Shown here piece by piece: positions 8,420 through 17,959 of a DNA stretch of 64,000 nt. How positions within the stretch are numbered: position 1 is the first letter of the stretch; each line of letters begins with the position of its first letter. Made by a program: the position numbers and the translations under genes. The notes under the pieces were generated by a model, which did no database searches, was not told the DNA's origin, and saw only the letters and a program-made list of their open reading frames with translations. The stretch comes from an uncultured Roseburia sp. (GTDB lineage Bacteria; Bacillota; Clostridia; Lachnospirales; Lachnospiraceae), in the NCBI GenBank assembly GCA_947642555.1, contig CANRSX010000012.1:1-64000 (forward strand). Reading direction: 5' to 3'.

Positions 8420-10543
8420 TTATGTCGTTTCATCCGAATCATACAGGACCGCCACCGCGGAGTGCGGCAGCAGAAGGGATTCATCGACCGGATGCTGATA
8501 CAGCAATTCTCCTTCCCTGTGTATCCGGACCGGATAGGAGGTATGATTGATCAGAATTTCACCGTTCGAAAACTCCGCGCGCTCGATTCCCTTTTGCAGA
8601 TCCGTCCGTATCCCTGCTGCCCACAGAATATCCAGAAGAATATTTTCCCGCATCAGCTCCAGCGGATACAGCTCACGGTTTTTCTGCTCCGCCGGGACGT
8701 GCGGCACGGATTTTGTGATGCCGGCATAGCCATAGCTGAAACCGAACGCATACTGCCGTCCTTTCTCACACCGGTATTCCGTCACGCAGGGACGCTGATC
8801 CGACAGGTAATACGCTACCGTTTCCCCTCCGGGCCAGGTGCAGAATTCCCTGCTTTTTATCATTCCTGCCTCCCTGTAAAAAATGGCATCCGGGCGGTGC
8901 TCACATGCCGAAACGCCAAATGTATTCTGCATCATCGCGTTATAAGGGCCGCAGAGCACGATCCCCCCATTCCTGCACCAGTCAGAAAGCTCCCGCTCAA
9001 ATTCAGGCTGCGGATCCATCGCATAGCAGTCGTCGTCCGGCAGGATCAGAACGCGGTAATGCCCGGCCTCCCTGTCCGCCAGAAATCCTGCGGCATCCGT
9101 CACATCGGCCTCCGCCCCGAGATCACGGCAGGCCTTATACCAGCCCAGCAGGTCAAGCCTTCTCTCCTTATTTCCCTCTGTGCGCATTGTCTCGCAGAGC
9201 GCCATCGCGGAGGGAAAAAGTATCGCAATCTCTGCCGGCTGCTTTTCGCCAAGCCGCGGGATCACCTGCTTTGCCCATTCATTCGCACATGCAAGCGAAT
9301 CAAGGAAACGCTGATCCATCCGGTGGAGCACCCCGCCGTCATCCAGACCGCACATTCCGTAGGAAGTATACCCGGACGCTCCGCCCGCCACGATGGAAGC
9401 CACCGTCTCGCACGGCGTAATCACGGAATAGATATCGTTGTACAGGAAACGTCCCCAGTAGATTCCGCCGATAAATTCACGTCCTCTGTTGATGCAGCGC
9501 AGCATGCTGTGATGGCAGGCTGTCACATAGACGTCCGGATCCCCGTCCGGCGTCACCGGAACCGAGAGAAAATTCGCGCAGTCCACATATTCCGCCAGAC
9601 GGTAAATGTCGATTCCGCGGGCCGCCGTATCCCAGAGATCCGCAAAACCGACGCCGGAAAGCATTGCGCCGTCCACATTCAGGAAATATCCCCACTGCGC
9701 CATGTCCGGGCAAAGATAGAGGGTTTCGTCGATACGTCGCAGCCTTCCCTGCATATCTTTAAAATAAAGCGCCAGTTCATCGCGCTGCCATCTGCGGTTG
9801 TCAAGCAGCATACGGGCCGCCGGCGCGCCCGCCTTCGCCTCCGCCTCGGAAAACGTCAGCCGGTCCGGATACCTGCAGGAGAACCAGTAATCCTCTTTTT
9901 TTAACGACTCAAAATCCGCCGCCGATATGCCGTATGCCCTGTTCAGGCGGTCAATGCTGCCCTGATATGCGTCAGAAAGCCAGCTTACATACCGGCTCCT
10001 TCCCTCCGCATCAAAGCTTGGCGCCACAATCGGATCCCACATGCTGCACAGCGGCTTTCTCACCTGCTCCCCGCACAGAATCAGGGCATAGTTTCTGCCG
10101 TAGCGCCTCATGATCCGCTCCACATGGCGCTCCATCGAATCTCTCGCACGCCCGGACCAGTAGCGGTACCATTTCCCGTCCTTCCCGTCCGGGCCTGTCA
10201 CGGACTCACCGTAGATCGGCGGGCTGAAGCGGATATTGGGGTAGAGATTATCCCCGTTCAGATAAAGCGCCAGAAATTCGTGAGACATCCCGCATTCCTC
10301 CGCCGTCTGCTGCATAAACTCCTGCATCGCGACATACGGACTGGCCTCCCCGCCCTCGCAGCGCTCCTTCACATCCTCCCACGCCTTTGTGTCCAGAAGG
10401 ATACTCTGAAAGCCCAGGCGCTTTAATAATGCGATATTTTCCTTTACAAACTCCCTGTCGTCGTATGCGGGGCAGTAAAAATTTCCGAACCATATATTCA
10501 GATACGGTTCCCCCGTCCTCTGGTCTGTTATCACGCCTGACAT
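8420..10543 (-). CDS. Putative glycoside hydrolase, GH42-like (TIM barrel plus beta-galactosidase trimerisation-like domain)
   Basis: A 707-aa cytoplasmic protein without signal peptide. The first about 400 residues look like a clan GH-A-type barrel: YLNIWFGNFYCP start, a FDAEGRSRYVSWLSDAYQG segment like GH42 enzymes, and a late SGYTSYGMCGLDD stretch. The next about 200 residues (PAEIAILFPSAMALCET, then YRVLILPDD, then GGIVLCGPYNA) resemble the trimerisation domain of GH42 beta-galactosidases. I cannot assign the exact GH family or catalytic pair. The start chosen is ATG 10543 with an AGAGGGGG RBS, overlapping the end of manA by 13 bp; a longer frame exists upstream but lacks support. It is the last gene of the sugar operon, so it probably cleaves the imported oligosaccharide. 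Confidence 0.7.
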   Translation of the reverse strand: MSGVITDQRTGEPYLNIWFGNFYCPAYDDREFVKENIALLKRLGFQSILLDTKAWEDVKERCEGGEASPYVAMQEFMQQTAEECGMSHEFLALYLNGDNLYPNIRFSPPIYGESVTGPDGKDGKWYRYWSGRARDSMERHVERIMRRYGRNYALILCGEQVRKPLCSMWDPIVAPSFDAEGRSRYVSWLSDAYQGSIDRLNRAYGISAADFESLKKEDYWFSCRYPDRLTFSEAEAKAGAPAARMLLDNRRWQRDELALYFKDMQGRLRRIDETLYLCPDMAQWGYFLNVDGAMLSGVGFADLWDTAARGIDIYRLAEYVDCANFLSVPVTPDGDPDVYVTACHHSMLRCINRGREFIGGIYWGRFLYNDIYSVITPCETVASIVAGGASGYTSYGMCGLDDGGVLHRMDQRFLDSLACANEWAKQVIPRLGEKQPAEIAILFPSAMALCETMRTEGNKERRLDLLGWYKACRDLGAEADVTDAAGFLADREAGHYRVLILPDDDCYAMDPQPEFERELSDWCRNGGIVLCGPYNAMMQNTFGVSACEHRPDAIFYREAGMIKSREFCTWPGGETVAYYLSDQRPCVTEYRCEKGRQYAFGFSYGYAGITKSVPHVPAEQKNRELYPLELMRENILLDILWAAGIRTDLQKGIERAEFSNGEILINHTSYPVRIHREGELLYQHPVDESLLLPHSAVAVLYDSDETT

Positions 10544-11586
10544 CCCCCTCTCATTCCCTCTTTCGGATCTCTCCGACGCCCCGGTGCCGCTTCCTCCCCC
10601 GGCTCCGAGGCAATCATTGTAAGTTCTCCGGAAAAAGTGAGGTCCCCGTATCCGTGCGGCACGATGAAATGGTCGCCCTTCCTGACCGGATGCCCGTCCG
10701 CCGCTCCCGCTCCGTCCACCACGGAGACGGCGAAAAACGGATGATATCCCGCTCCCAGATCCTCCGGCGACACGGTGCATTCCCCCTTTACCGCCAGACG
10801 GAAGATACGGTAGTACGCGCACCGGTATAAAAGCTCCGGCACATTTTTAAGCGGCGCGGGCGTATGGATCACGCGGCGTTTCGGCGGTGCGTCCGGGACG
10901 GTGATCACATCCATGCATTTCTCCAGGTGGAGCTCTCTTGGCCTTCCGTTCCAGAGACGGTCATAATCATAGAGCCGGTAAGTCACATCGCTGCTCTGCT
11001 GCGTCTCCAGAAGCAGGCACCCGCCGCGGATCGCGTGGACGGTTCCGGGATCAATCTGGATGAAATCCCCGGGGCGGACCGGTATCTCGCAGAGCAGCTT
11101 CTGCCACTCGCCCTTTGCGATCCGTTCCGAAAGCTCCTCTCTTGTTTTTGCCGTATGCCCGATTACAATCGTCGCATTCTCTGTACCGTCCAGGATATAC
11201 CAGCACTCCGTTTTTCCCAGCGAACCGTTTTCATGGCTCATGGCGTAAGCGTCGTCCGGATGTACCTGGATGCTTAAGTCCTCCTTCGCGTCAATGATTT
11301 TGATCAGAAGCGGAAAACGGTCCGCTGCAAAACCGCCGAAGAGCTCCGGGGCGTTTTCCCACACCGCAGAAAGCCTCTCCCCGGCATATCTTCCGTTCTT
11401 CACCGTCCCGTCCCCGGCCGGATGCGCCGAGATTCCCCAGCACTCCCCGGTGTGCGCGCCTGCGCCCTCACAGCCGAATTCGTCCCGCAGACGGCTTCCG
11501 CCCCATATATTTTCCGTGCAGACCGGGGCAGGGAAGATCAGCTCCCTCTCTCCCGGCTTATGTTTTATTTCCATCTGTTCCCTCAT
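10531..11586 (-). CDS. manA: Mannose-6-phosphate isomerase, class I
   Basis: A 351-aa type I phosphomannose isomerase that interconverts mannose-6-phosphate and fructose-6-phosphate. Zinc-site motifs are present: LSIQVHPDD (Gln, His), GKTECWYIL (Glu) and DPGTVHAI (His). The N-terminal IWGGSRLRDEF matches the family. Its start overlaps the ROK kinase stop as ATGA (11586), and its end overlaps the next glycosidase start, so translation is probably coupled. Together with the ROK kinase it channels a hexose, probably mannose, released from the operon's substrate into glycolysis. Confidence 0.95.
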   Translation of the reverse strand: MREQMEIKHKPGERELIFPAPVCTENIWGGSRLRDEFGCEGAGAHTGECWGISAHPAGDGTVKNGRYAGERLSAVWENAPELFGGFAADRFPLLIKIIDAKEDLSIQVHPDDAYAMSHENGSLGKTECWYILDGTENATIVIGHTAKTREELSERIAKGEWQKLLCEIPVRPGDFIQIDPGTVHAIRGGCLLLETQQSSDVTYRLYDYDRLWNGRPRELHLEKCMDVITVPDAPPKRRVIHTPAPLKNVPELLYRCAYYRIFRLAVKGECTVSPEDLGAGYHPFFAVSVVDGAGAADGHPVRKGDHFIVPHGYGDLTFSGELTMIASEPGEEAAPGRRRDPKEGMRGGCQA

Positions 11587-12548
11587 TTTCTCCTCATCAG
11601 CCCTGCCGCCCCGAGAATTCCGGCGTCATTTCCGTTTTCCGCCGTCACCACCCGGGGGAGATATGTCCGCGGCGCCCCGAAGCATTCCGCCGCGAGATAC
11701 CGGTTTAACGGCTCCGTCAGCTTTTCCTTCTGCGCGCTCACCCCGCCTCCGAGGACGACGATATCCGGTCGGAAGATATTCACAAGGTCAATGATGCCGG
11801 ACGCCAGATACCGGATATAGTCCTCCACAAGCGCCATGGCAGATCCGTCCCCTGCATCCGCCGCGTCAAAGACCATCTTCGCGTCGATCCGCTGTGGATC
11901 ACCGCCGCAGAGCGTCACAAGCAGCGACTCAGGGTGGCGTTTTACCGTCTTTCTGGCATCGGAGATCAGCGCCGTCGCCGACGCATAAGCTTCCAGGCAG
12001 TCTCTCCTCCCGCAGGTACAGCGCCTTCCCTCCGATCCCGCGCGAATATGCCCCGGTTCCACGCCTCCGGGATGCCCTCCCGTATACAGCGCGCCGTCCA
12101 GGACGACGCCTCCGCCCACACCGGTCCCAAGGGTCAGAAACACCGCGTTTTTACAGCCCCTGGCAGCCCCGCACAGAACCTCTCCCAGGGCGGCGCAGTC
12201 CGCGTCATTGCCGATCGATACCGGAAGCTTCAGCTCCTCCTGCAGCCGTTCTGCCAGAGGGACCATCTCCCAGTGTATATTGTTGGAATATATGACTACA
12301 CCCGTCTCGCGATCGATCGTCCCGGGACAGCCGACGCCGATCCCGACGCAGTTTTCTGCACAGCAGCCGGATTCCTCCAAAAGCCGCACCGTCTCTTTTG
12401 CCATATCACGGATCACCGCTTCCGCCGGCCGCTCCGCACCGGTCGGGAAGGCACGCTTTGCCAGAATCTCATAGTCCCGGTTGACAATCCCGATTTTGAT
12501 CCCGGTTCCCCCGAGATCGATTCCGATTACTGCCTTATCTTTTTCCAT
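11583..12548 (-). CDS. ROK-family sugar kinase
   Basis: A 321-aa ROK kinase: N-terminal phosphate loop (GIDLGGTGIKIGI), catalytic-site segment SIGNDADCAALGE, glycine-rich LTLGTGVGGGVV, zinc-binding CTCGRRDCLEAYAS, and C-terminal VVLGGGVS. It phosphorylates a hexose with ATP in the cytoplasm. The partner manA points to mannose or glucose; ROK enzymes can be broad. The preferred start is ATG 12548. A GTG at 12563 overlaps the GH88 stop but has a weaker RBS. Confidence 0.93.
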   Translation of the reverse strand: MEKDKAVIGIDLGGTGIKIGIVNRDYEILAKRAFPTGAERPAEAVIRDMAKETVRLLEESGCCAENCVGIGVGCPGTIDRETGVVIYSNNIHWEMVPLAERLQEELKLPVSIGNDADCAALGEVLCGAARGCKNAVFLTLGTGVGGGVVLDGALYTGGHPGGVEPGHIRAGSEGRRCTCGRRDCLEAYASATALISDARKTVKRHPESLLVTLCGGDPQRIDAKMVFDAADAGDGSAMALVEDYIRYLASGIIDLVNIFRPDIVVLGGGVSAQKEKLTEPLNRYLAAECFGAPRTYLPRVVTAENGNDAGILGAAGLMRRK

Positions 12549-12556
12549 GTTCTTTG

Positions 12557-13708
12557 TCACCACAAAAAGATCCCCGTTCCCGCCAGCTTACAGAGCGCCT
12601 CGATAAAATAATAATCCGCATAGCTCATGGTGATATGATGCGGACAGTCATGGTACGCCGGCGAGCAGTTCTGCACGATCGCGTCGCAGCCTTTGGTCCA
12701 GTCAGCCCGGGACGTATCGATCGCCCGAAGCAGCTTTACCGCGGCGCGGACATAGATCCCCTGTTCCGCTTCGGGGACATGGCGCGCCACCTCCAGCAGA
12801 CCGCCCGCTATGACGCAGGCTCCGCAGGAATCCTCCCATGCCGGCTCCTCTGGCTGTCTGAAGTCCACCGGCAGGATCCCGCTCTCCGGGATATTCGCGA
12901 TGCAGTAATGCGCCGCCTGCTTCGCGGTGTAAAGATACTCCTTCTTTCCCGTATGGGCATAGCTGTCTGCAAAGCCGTAAACCGCCCAGCCCTGGCCTCT
13001 CGTCCAGGAAGAGCCTTCTCCATACCCCTGGCCGCCATGGCTTTTTACGCACGCCCCGGTTTCCGGGTCAAACTCCACGATATGACAGGCGGAACCGTCC
13101 GGCCGGATAAAATGCTTCCGGACCGTATCCGCGTGCGTCACCGCGATCTGACGAAACCGCGGGTCGCCGCTCTCCTCCGAGGCCCAGTAGAGCAGGGAGA
13201 TATTCATCATGCAGTCGATGATCGCCCAGCCTCTCGTATCGCTGCCCGGAATGTCATTCCAGGCGCGGATATATCCGCCGGCCGGATTGAACCTCCCCGC
13301 AAGGAGATTTGCCGCATGCATACCGACACGTTTCGCATCCGCATTCCCGGTCAGGCGGTAATCCGCCACCGCGGTCGGAAGAAACATAAACCCGACGTCA
13401 TGGTGCAGCCCAAGGTAATCCGTGAAGCACCGCTCCATCTTCTTCCAGGATTTTCGCGCCGTCTCCTCATAGAGCGGCTCCTTCGTATCCTGCCAGAGCA
13501 GCCAGCAGATGCCGCCCCAGAAGCCGTTGGTCCACCAGTTTAACCCGTCGTCCGGCCCCCATTCCCGGTTCGGATCCGACCGGTCGTCATACGATCCGTT
13601 TTCGTCCGTGGTGTACGGAATCTTCTCTTTATTTTTTTCGATGACCCACGCCATCTTCTCTCTTACCTTCGTAAGCGTCTCTTTCGCCCATTCCTGATAT
13701 TCGTTCAT
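12557..13708 (-). CDS. GH88/GH105-type unsaturated uronyl hydrolase
   Basis: A 383-aa alpha/alpha-barrel enzyme. Motifs match unsaturated glucuronyl hydrolases: HHDVGFM and IIDCMMN carry the two catalytic aspartates, and GSSWTRGQGW lines the active site. These enzymes hydrate the C4-C5 double bond left by polysaccharide lyases and so release the uronic acid from the sugar it caps. There is no signal peptide, so it acts on imported oligosaccharide. ATG 13708 has an AGGAG RBS and lies 8 bp after the response-regulator stop. No polysaccharide lyase is in the window; it may be encoded elsewhere or supplied by other microbes. Confidence 0.9.
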   Translation of the reverse strand: MNEYQEWAKETLTKVREKMAWVIEKNKEKIPYTTDENGSYDDRSDPNREWGPDDGLNWWTNGFWGGICWLLWQDTKEPLYEETARKSWKKMERCFTDYLGLHHDVGFMFLPTAVADYRLTGNADAKRVGMHAANLLAGRFNPAGGYIRAWNDIPGSDTRGWAIIDCMMNISLLYWASEESGDPRFRQIAVTHADTVRKHFIRPDGSACHIVEFDPETGACVKSHGGQGYGEGSSWTRGQGWAVYGFADSYAHTGKKEYLYTAKQAAHYCIANIPESGILPVDFRQPEEPAWEDSCGACVIAGGLLEVARHVPEAEQGIYVRAAVKLLRAIDTSRADWTKGCDAIVQNCSPAYHDCPHHITMSYADYYFIEALCKLAGTGIFLW

Positions 13709-13715
13709 CGTCTCC

Positions 13716-15251
13716 TCATTTCTTTTTGTCACCGGCTCCTCCGGCGCGTTTCCGGTAGGAATTCGGCGTCTCATGATACACCCGCTGAAAATTTTCGGAA
13801 AACACCCGCGCGTCTCCGAACCCTACTTTTGTCGCTATCTCATAAACCTTCATATCAGAGGATACCAGCAGCGAGACCGCATGGCGGATTCTGACACGGT
13901 TTACATAATCTTTAAAATTTTCCCCCGCGTTCTTTTTAAAAAAGGAACTGAAATAATAGGGATTCATGTGAATTTCCTTTGCCAGCACCTCAAGCGTCAG
14001 ATTCTCCGCATAATGCTGATCGATATATACCTTCGCCTTCAAAAAATCCTGATTGATATGACTGGATATCGTATCGGAAAGCATCTGCAGATACTCCCGC
14101 AGGATCCCGTGAAATACCTCCTGCAGTTCCCTGTAATTCCGGCAGGACCGGCTTTTCTGCAGCAGCTCCTTCTCATCATATCCCGGGGACGGCATCGAGA
14201 GGTTTTTAAATTTTTCCTCCAGCGCCCGGGCGGTCGAACAGAGATAAAAGCATGCGTCCTCCTTTTTCCCGTCCGCCATCCTGCACAAAAGCTTTACCAG
14301 CTGTTCAAAATGTTTTTCAACGCCTTCCGCGTCCTGGGCGATCACCGCGTCGATCAGCTGCCCCTGTCTGCGCAGAAACGCTTCGTTTCCGCTCACCGGC
14401 GCAAAGGCAGGCTTCCCCTCCTGTAAAACCGGAAGCTCCATCTGATCCGCAAAATAAAAGTATTCCTGAAGGCTTAAGCAACGCTCGTAATCCAGCGGAA
14501 TCCCGCTCATATGCCCGACGGTTATCCCGATCACCAGCCCGATGGAGACGCCCAGCTTTTCGTATAATCTCTCCCGCAGGGTGATCACCGCACTGCGTCC
14601 CTCCTCCTGGCTCATTCCTTTTAGCACGATCACGATATCATTCCGCTTGTGAAACACAATCCCCATCTGATGCCGTTCCAGATAATCCTCGATAAAACTG
14701 AACACAGAGAAATGGAGCAGCTTCTTCATCTGCGGGCTCTCCTCCTGCGCAAAGACCTCCACATAGACCGGCAGATACTCCCCTTCCTCCAGAAATCCCG
14801 CATCCTGTGCGGACATCCCGTCGGGGAATCCTTCCCCGGCTCCGTCTTTCAGCGCCATGATGTCGCGCTCCAGCTCCTCCTGCCGCTGGTTGATGCATTT
14901 TCCGATCGCATGAAGCAGTTCCTCGCGGATCACCGGTTTTAACAGATACGCCACGGCGCCGTAGGAGATCCCCGCCTTCGCATATTCAAAGTCCTGAAAC
15001 CCGCTGATCAGGATAATTTTTGATTTTATTCCGAGAAGATAGCACTCCTTTAAGACCTCCACGCCGCTCATTTCCGGCATGGAGATGTCTAACAGCACAA
15101 GCTGGGGCTGATATTTCATAATCCCTTCCAGCGCCGACCGCCCGTCTGTGTACTGCCCGACGATCTCGATCCCCTGCGCTTCCCAGTCCACCAGTTTTCT
15201 GATTCCTGCAATGATCACCGGCTCATCGTCCGCCACGATCATTTTTATCAT
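13716..15251 (-). CDS. AraC-type response regulator (YesN-like)
   Basis: A 511-aa protein. The receiver domain is at the N-terminus (IVADDEPVI, phosphoacceptor Asp in LVLLDISMPEMSG, Lys in YLLKPV). The middle region of about 250 residues has no recognised motif. The C-terminal AraC double helix-turn-helix follows (LTLEVLAKEIHMNPYYFSSFFKKNAGENF, then KVYEIATKVGFGDARVFSENFQRVYHETP). The start ATG 15251 overlaps the kinase stop as ATGA; GTG 15263 is an alternative. It is expected to activate the CUT1 transporter operon in which it lies. Confidence 0.94.
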   Translation of the reverse strand: MIKMIVADDEPVIIAGIRKLVDWEAQGIEIVGQYTDGRSALEGIMKYQPQLVLLDISMPEMSGVEVLKECYLLGIKSKIILISGFQDFEYAKAGISYGAVAYLLKPVIREELLHAIGKCINQRQEELERDIMALKDGAGEGFPDGMSAQDAGFLEEGEYLPVYVEVFAQEESPQMKKLLHFSVFSFIEDYLERHQMGIVFHKRNDIVIVLKGMSQEEGRSAVITLRERLYEKLGVSIGLVIGITVGHMSGIPLDYERCLSLQEYFYFADQMELPVLQEGKPAFAPVSGNEAFLRRQGQLIDAVIAQDAEGVEKHFEQLVKLLCRMADGKKEDACFYLCSTARALEEKFKNLSMPSPGYDEKELLQKSRSCRNYRELQEVFHGILREYLQMLSDTISSHINQDFLKAKVYIDQHYAENLTLEVLAKEIHMNPYYFSSFFKKNAGENFKDYVNRVRIRHAVSLLVSSDMKVYEIATKVGFGDARVFSENFQRVYHETPNSYRKRAGGAGDKKK

Positions 15252-17089
15252 TCGCTCTTCCACGCGGTCTCCTCCCGTATCAGCGGCATCCGCACGCTCA
15301 CCATCGTCCCCACCTGCGGGGTGCTCGTCACCCGGATTCCATAGCCCTCCCCGTACAGATACCGGAGACGTTCATGAATATTTTTGATCCCGATGCTCTG
15401 CCAGTTGTATTCGTCCCGGATCCCCGGCGCGTCCCCCGACAGCAGCGCCTCAATCTTTTCCAGTGCCTGGCGGTCCATGCCGACGCCGTTATCAAACACA
15501 CAGATCTCCACGTCCTCCCCATCCTTAAGTGTCTCCACCCGGATGCTGCCGTTGCCGTTCTGGGGTTTGATGCCGTGAATATACGCATTCTCCACCATCG
15601 GCTGTAAAATCAGCTTCGGCACCATGATATTCCCAGTCTCTTCAATTGACGCGGAAAACAGCACCTTACAGGAAATCCTGCAGTTTAACAGATAAATGTA
15701 TTTGCGCACAATATCGATTTCCTTCTCCAGCGGCACCATATCCGACGCCGTACCGATCAGGTAATGGATCTGCACGGACAGCGCCTCGATCATCCGGGAT
15801 ACCCCCGGATCGTCGTTTTCCAGCGCGGTCATCCTGATAATTTCTAACGTATTATAGAGAAAATGCGGATAGATCTGGGATTTTAACGCCGTCAGCTCCG
15901 CTTCCTTCTGCCGCAGCCTGGCCCCGTAGGATTCGTTGATATATTTTTTCAGCGCCTGACTCATCTGATTAAAGCGGTCCGAGAGAATGTCGATCTCATT
16001 GGCCGAATGGACCGCGGGCTCCAGGTCAAAATTACCGTTCTCCACCTGCTCCATCTGCTTCATCATCTCATGGACCGGTCGGATCAGCGCCTTTGAAAAG
16101 AGCATGGAGCACACCACCAGCGCCGCCGCCGCAAGCGCCAGGATCAGATACATCAGGTTCTGCAGGGTCCGAAGCTCCATAAAGGCCAGCTTCGGGTCCA
16201 TCCGGACAACGACATACAGCCCGTAGTCCTCGATGCCGGTCGTGATTTTTATTCTCCCGTCCGGATCCGCCTCATCCTTAAGGAGGACGCCCAGATTCGT
16301 TCCGGGCGCCGTCCCGGTATTGCTGTAAAAGCAGTCCCCTGCGTCATTGATCACATAGAGCTCTTCCCCCGCGTGAAATCTCACCGTCCGAAAGATCTGC
16401 TCAAACCAGTGCAGATCAATGTCAAACAGCAGCGTCCCCACATATACCCGGTCCGCGATCTTCTCGCCGCGCAGGTCAAAATAATTCCTCGCAACCGTAA
16501 AGACCGGCTCGTTTACGCCGCTGTAATAATGCACCTCATGGGTGGGGATCAGGATCATCTGATTGCTTGTGAGATCCAGCTGCTGATATCCGGTCTCCTG
16601 CTCAAAGCTCTCCCCGGAAAGAAAATATCCGGAATAGGCGCGGTAATGAAAATCCCGCTGGTTCCCCTGCGCATCAAGCCCCACAAAATGAGCGGCGTTT
16701 AAATAGCTGTCCGTCCCCTCGATGTACCGGAGGAACTGCTGCATCTCTTCCTCCCTGCGCGCGTCCCGCTCCGCCGGATCATAATTATCCCCGTGCATAA
16801 TCTGACGCAGATTGTCATAGGTGCTGTATTTTCCGAGCAGCACCTCGCTGCCGTAATTATAGTCATACGGAATCTTTGAGATGGTATTATAGGAATCCAG
16901 CATTGCGTGAAGACTGCTGCTGACATAATAGGCCGCCTGCTCATACTGCACCTGCAGCATCTCATTATATTCCCGGACCATTCTGCCCGAGACAAAGACA
17001 GTCAGAAGCAGCATGGGGATCAGCCCCACCAGAATGATTGCCGCAGCAAATTTCTGAAATAATGTCAGATTCCGTAAAAAACGTTTCAT
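15248..17089 (-). CDS. Sensor histidine kinase (YesM-like)
   Basis: A 613-aa membrane kinase. A membrane segment near residues 12-33 and a second near 305-325 (LMYLILALAAAALVVCSMLF) bracket an extracellular sensor. The HAMP domain follows (LIRPVHEMMKQMEQVENGNF), then the His_kinase domain with phospho-His in QIYPHFLYNTLE and the HATPase motifs (DNGVGMD, GIGIKNIHERL-like). ATG 17089 has AGGAG upstream; GTG 17098 is less likely. It lies 30 bp after the permease gene and partners the overlapping response regulator. It probably senses the sugar or the loaded binding protein. Confidence 0.94.
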   Translation of the reverse strand: MKRFLRNLTLFQKFAAAIILVGLIPMLLLTVFVSGRMVREYNEMLQVQYEQAAYYVSSSLHAMLDSYNTISKIPYDYNYGSEVLLGKYSTYDNLRQIMHGDNYDPAERDARREEEMQQFLRYIEGTDSYLNAAHFVGLDAQGNQRDFHYRAYSGYFLSGESFEQETGYQQLDLTSNQMILIPTHEVHYYSGVNEPVFTVARNYFDLRGEKIADRVYVGTLLFDIDLHWFEQIFRTVRFHAGEELYVINDAGDCFYSNTGTAPGTNLGVLLKDEADPDGRIKITTGIEDYGLYVVVRMDPKLAFMELRTLQNLMYLILALAAAALVVCSMLFSKALIRPVHEMMKQMEQVENGNFDLEPAVHSANEIDILSDRFNQMSQALKKYINESYGARLRQKEAELTALKSQIYPHFLYNTLEIIRMTALENDDPGVSRMIEALSVQIHYLIGTASDMVPLEKEIDIVRKYIYLLNCRISCKVLFSASIEETGNIMVPKLILQPMVENAYIHGIKPQNGNGSIRVETLKDGEDVEICVFDNGVGMDRQALEKIEALLSGDAPGIRDEYNWQSIGIKNIHERLRYLYGEGYGIRVTSTPQVGTMVSVRMPLIREETAWKSE

Positions 17090-17119
17090 CCCATCCACTC
17101 CTGACTGACTGATTTTCTT

Positions 17120-17959
17120 TTATCCCTTTGCCGCCCCGGCTGTGATTCCCTTCACAAAATACTTCTGAAACGCGCAGAAAATCACAAGCGCCGGCACAAT
17201 CGAGATGACGGTTCCCGCAAACACGATATCCCATCTCGCCGTATATTGTCCTACAAACGACGCTATCTCTACCGTAATCGTCTTCGGCTTTCCGCTGGGA
17301 AGCACGAGATAAGGCATCAGATAGTCGTTCCAGATCGACAGCCCGTTTAAGATCACCATGGAACCCGTACAGGGCCCCAGCAGCGGAAACGTCACCTTCC
17401 AGAAGGTCTGGAAGGGCGTGCACCCGTCGATCATCGCCGCCTCCTCGATCTCAAGGGGAATCCCCTTTAAAAAGCTGCAGTAGAGCAGGCATCCGAAGGG
17501 CACCGCGCCGGAAACTGCGATCACAATCGGACCCGCCATATTTCCGAACAGATGAAACAGCTTCATCTCCTTAAACAGCGGAAACATGTACAGGTGGAAC
17601 GGAATCATCATCCCCGCGAGAAAATAGGTGTAGATCAGCGAGGTCATCCTTCCCTTGCGCCGCTCGATCCCGTAGGCAGCCATCGGCACGATAAAGATGA
17701 TCAGGATCTCTGAAACCACCGTTAAGATCACGGAATTGCGGATCGCGCCGAGGAAATCCGACTGCTCGAACAGATCTTTAAAATTCTGCAGGTACAGCGA
17801 TCCCGGCAGCGCCGCGGGCGCCTTTAAGATATCGCCGTTGCTCTTAAACGCCGAAAACAGCGCAAAAAACACCGGATAGATAAAGAGAAACGCCAGCGCG
17901 ACCGTGACCGCAAACAGGATAATATCCTTTGGTTTTACCTTCTTTTTTCCACGTTCCAT
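17120..17959 (-). CDS. CUT1 ABC sugar transporter permease (MalG/AraQ-like)
   Basis: A 279-aa inner-membrane protein with about six hydrophobic segments. The ATPase-contact EAA loop is visible (EIEEAAMIDGCTPFQTFWKVTFPLLGP, written here as its key residues EEAA-DG). It starts one base from the stop of the first permease (TAGATG). No ABC ATPase is in the window, as is usual for Firmicute CUT1 systems that share a genomic MsmX-type ATPase. Confidence 0.94.
   Translation of the reverse strand: MERGKKKVKPKDIILFAVTVALAFLFIYPVFFALFSAFKSNGDILKAPAALPGSLYLQNFKDLFEQSDFLGAIRNSVILTVVSEILIIFIVPMAAYGIERRKGRMTSLIYTYFLAGMMIPFHLYMFPLFKEMKLFHLFGNMAGPIVIAVSGAVPFGCLLYCSFLKGIPLEIEEAAMIDGCTPFQTFWKVTFPLLGPCTGSMVILNGLSIWNDYLMPYLVLPSGKPKTITVEIASFVGQYTARWDIVFAGTVISIVPALVIFCAFQKYFVKGITAGAAKG

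Noticed and set aside
8381-9904. Plus-strand frame of 507 codons
   Set aside because: Antisense to the GH42-like gene; composition is that of a shadow frame and no family motif is seen.
10544-10822. N-terminal extension of the GH42-like protein
   Set aside because: It overlaps manA in another frame and is Gly/Arg/Ser-rich. ATG 10543 has the RBS and the normal domain start.
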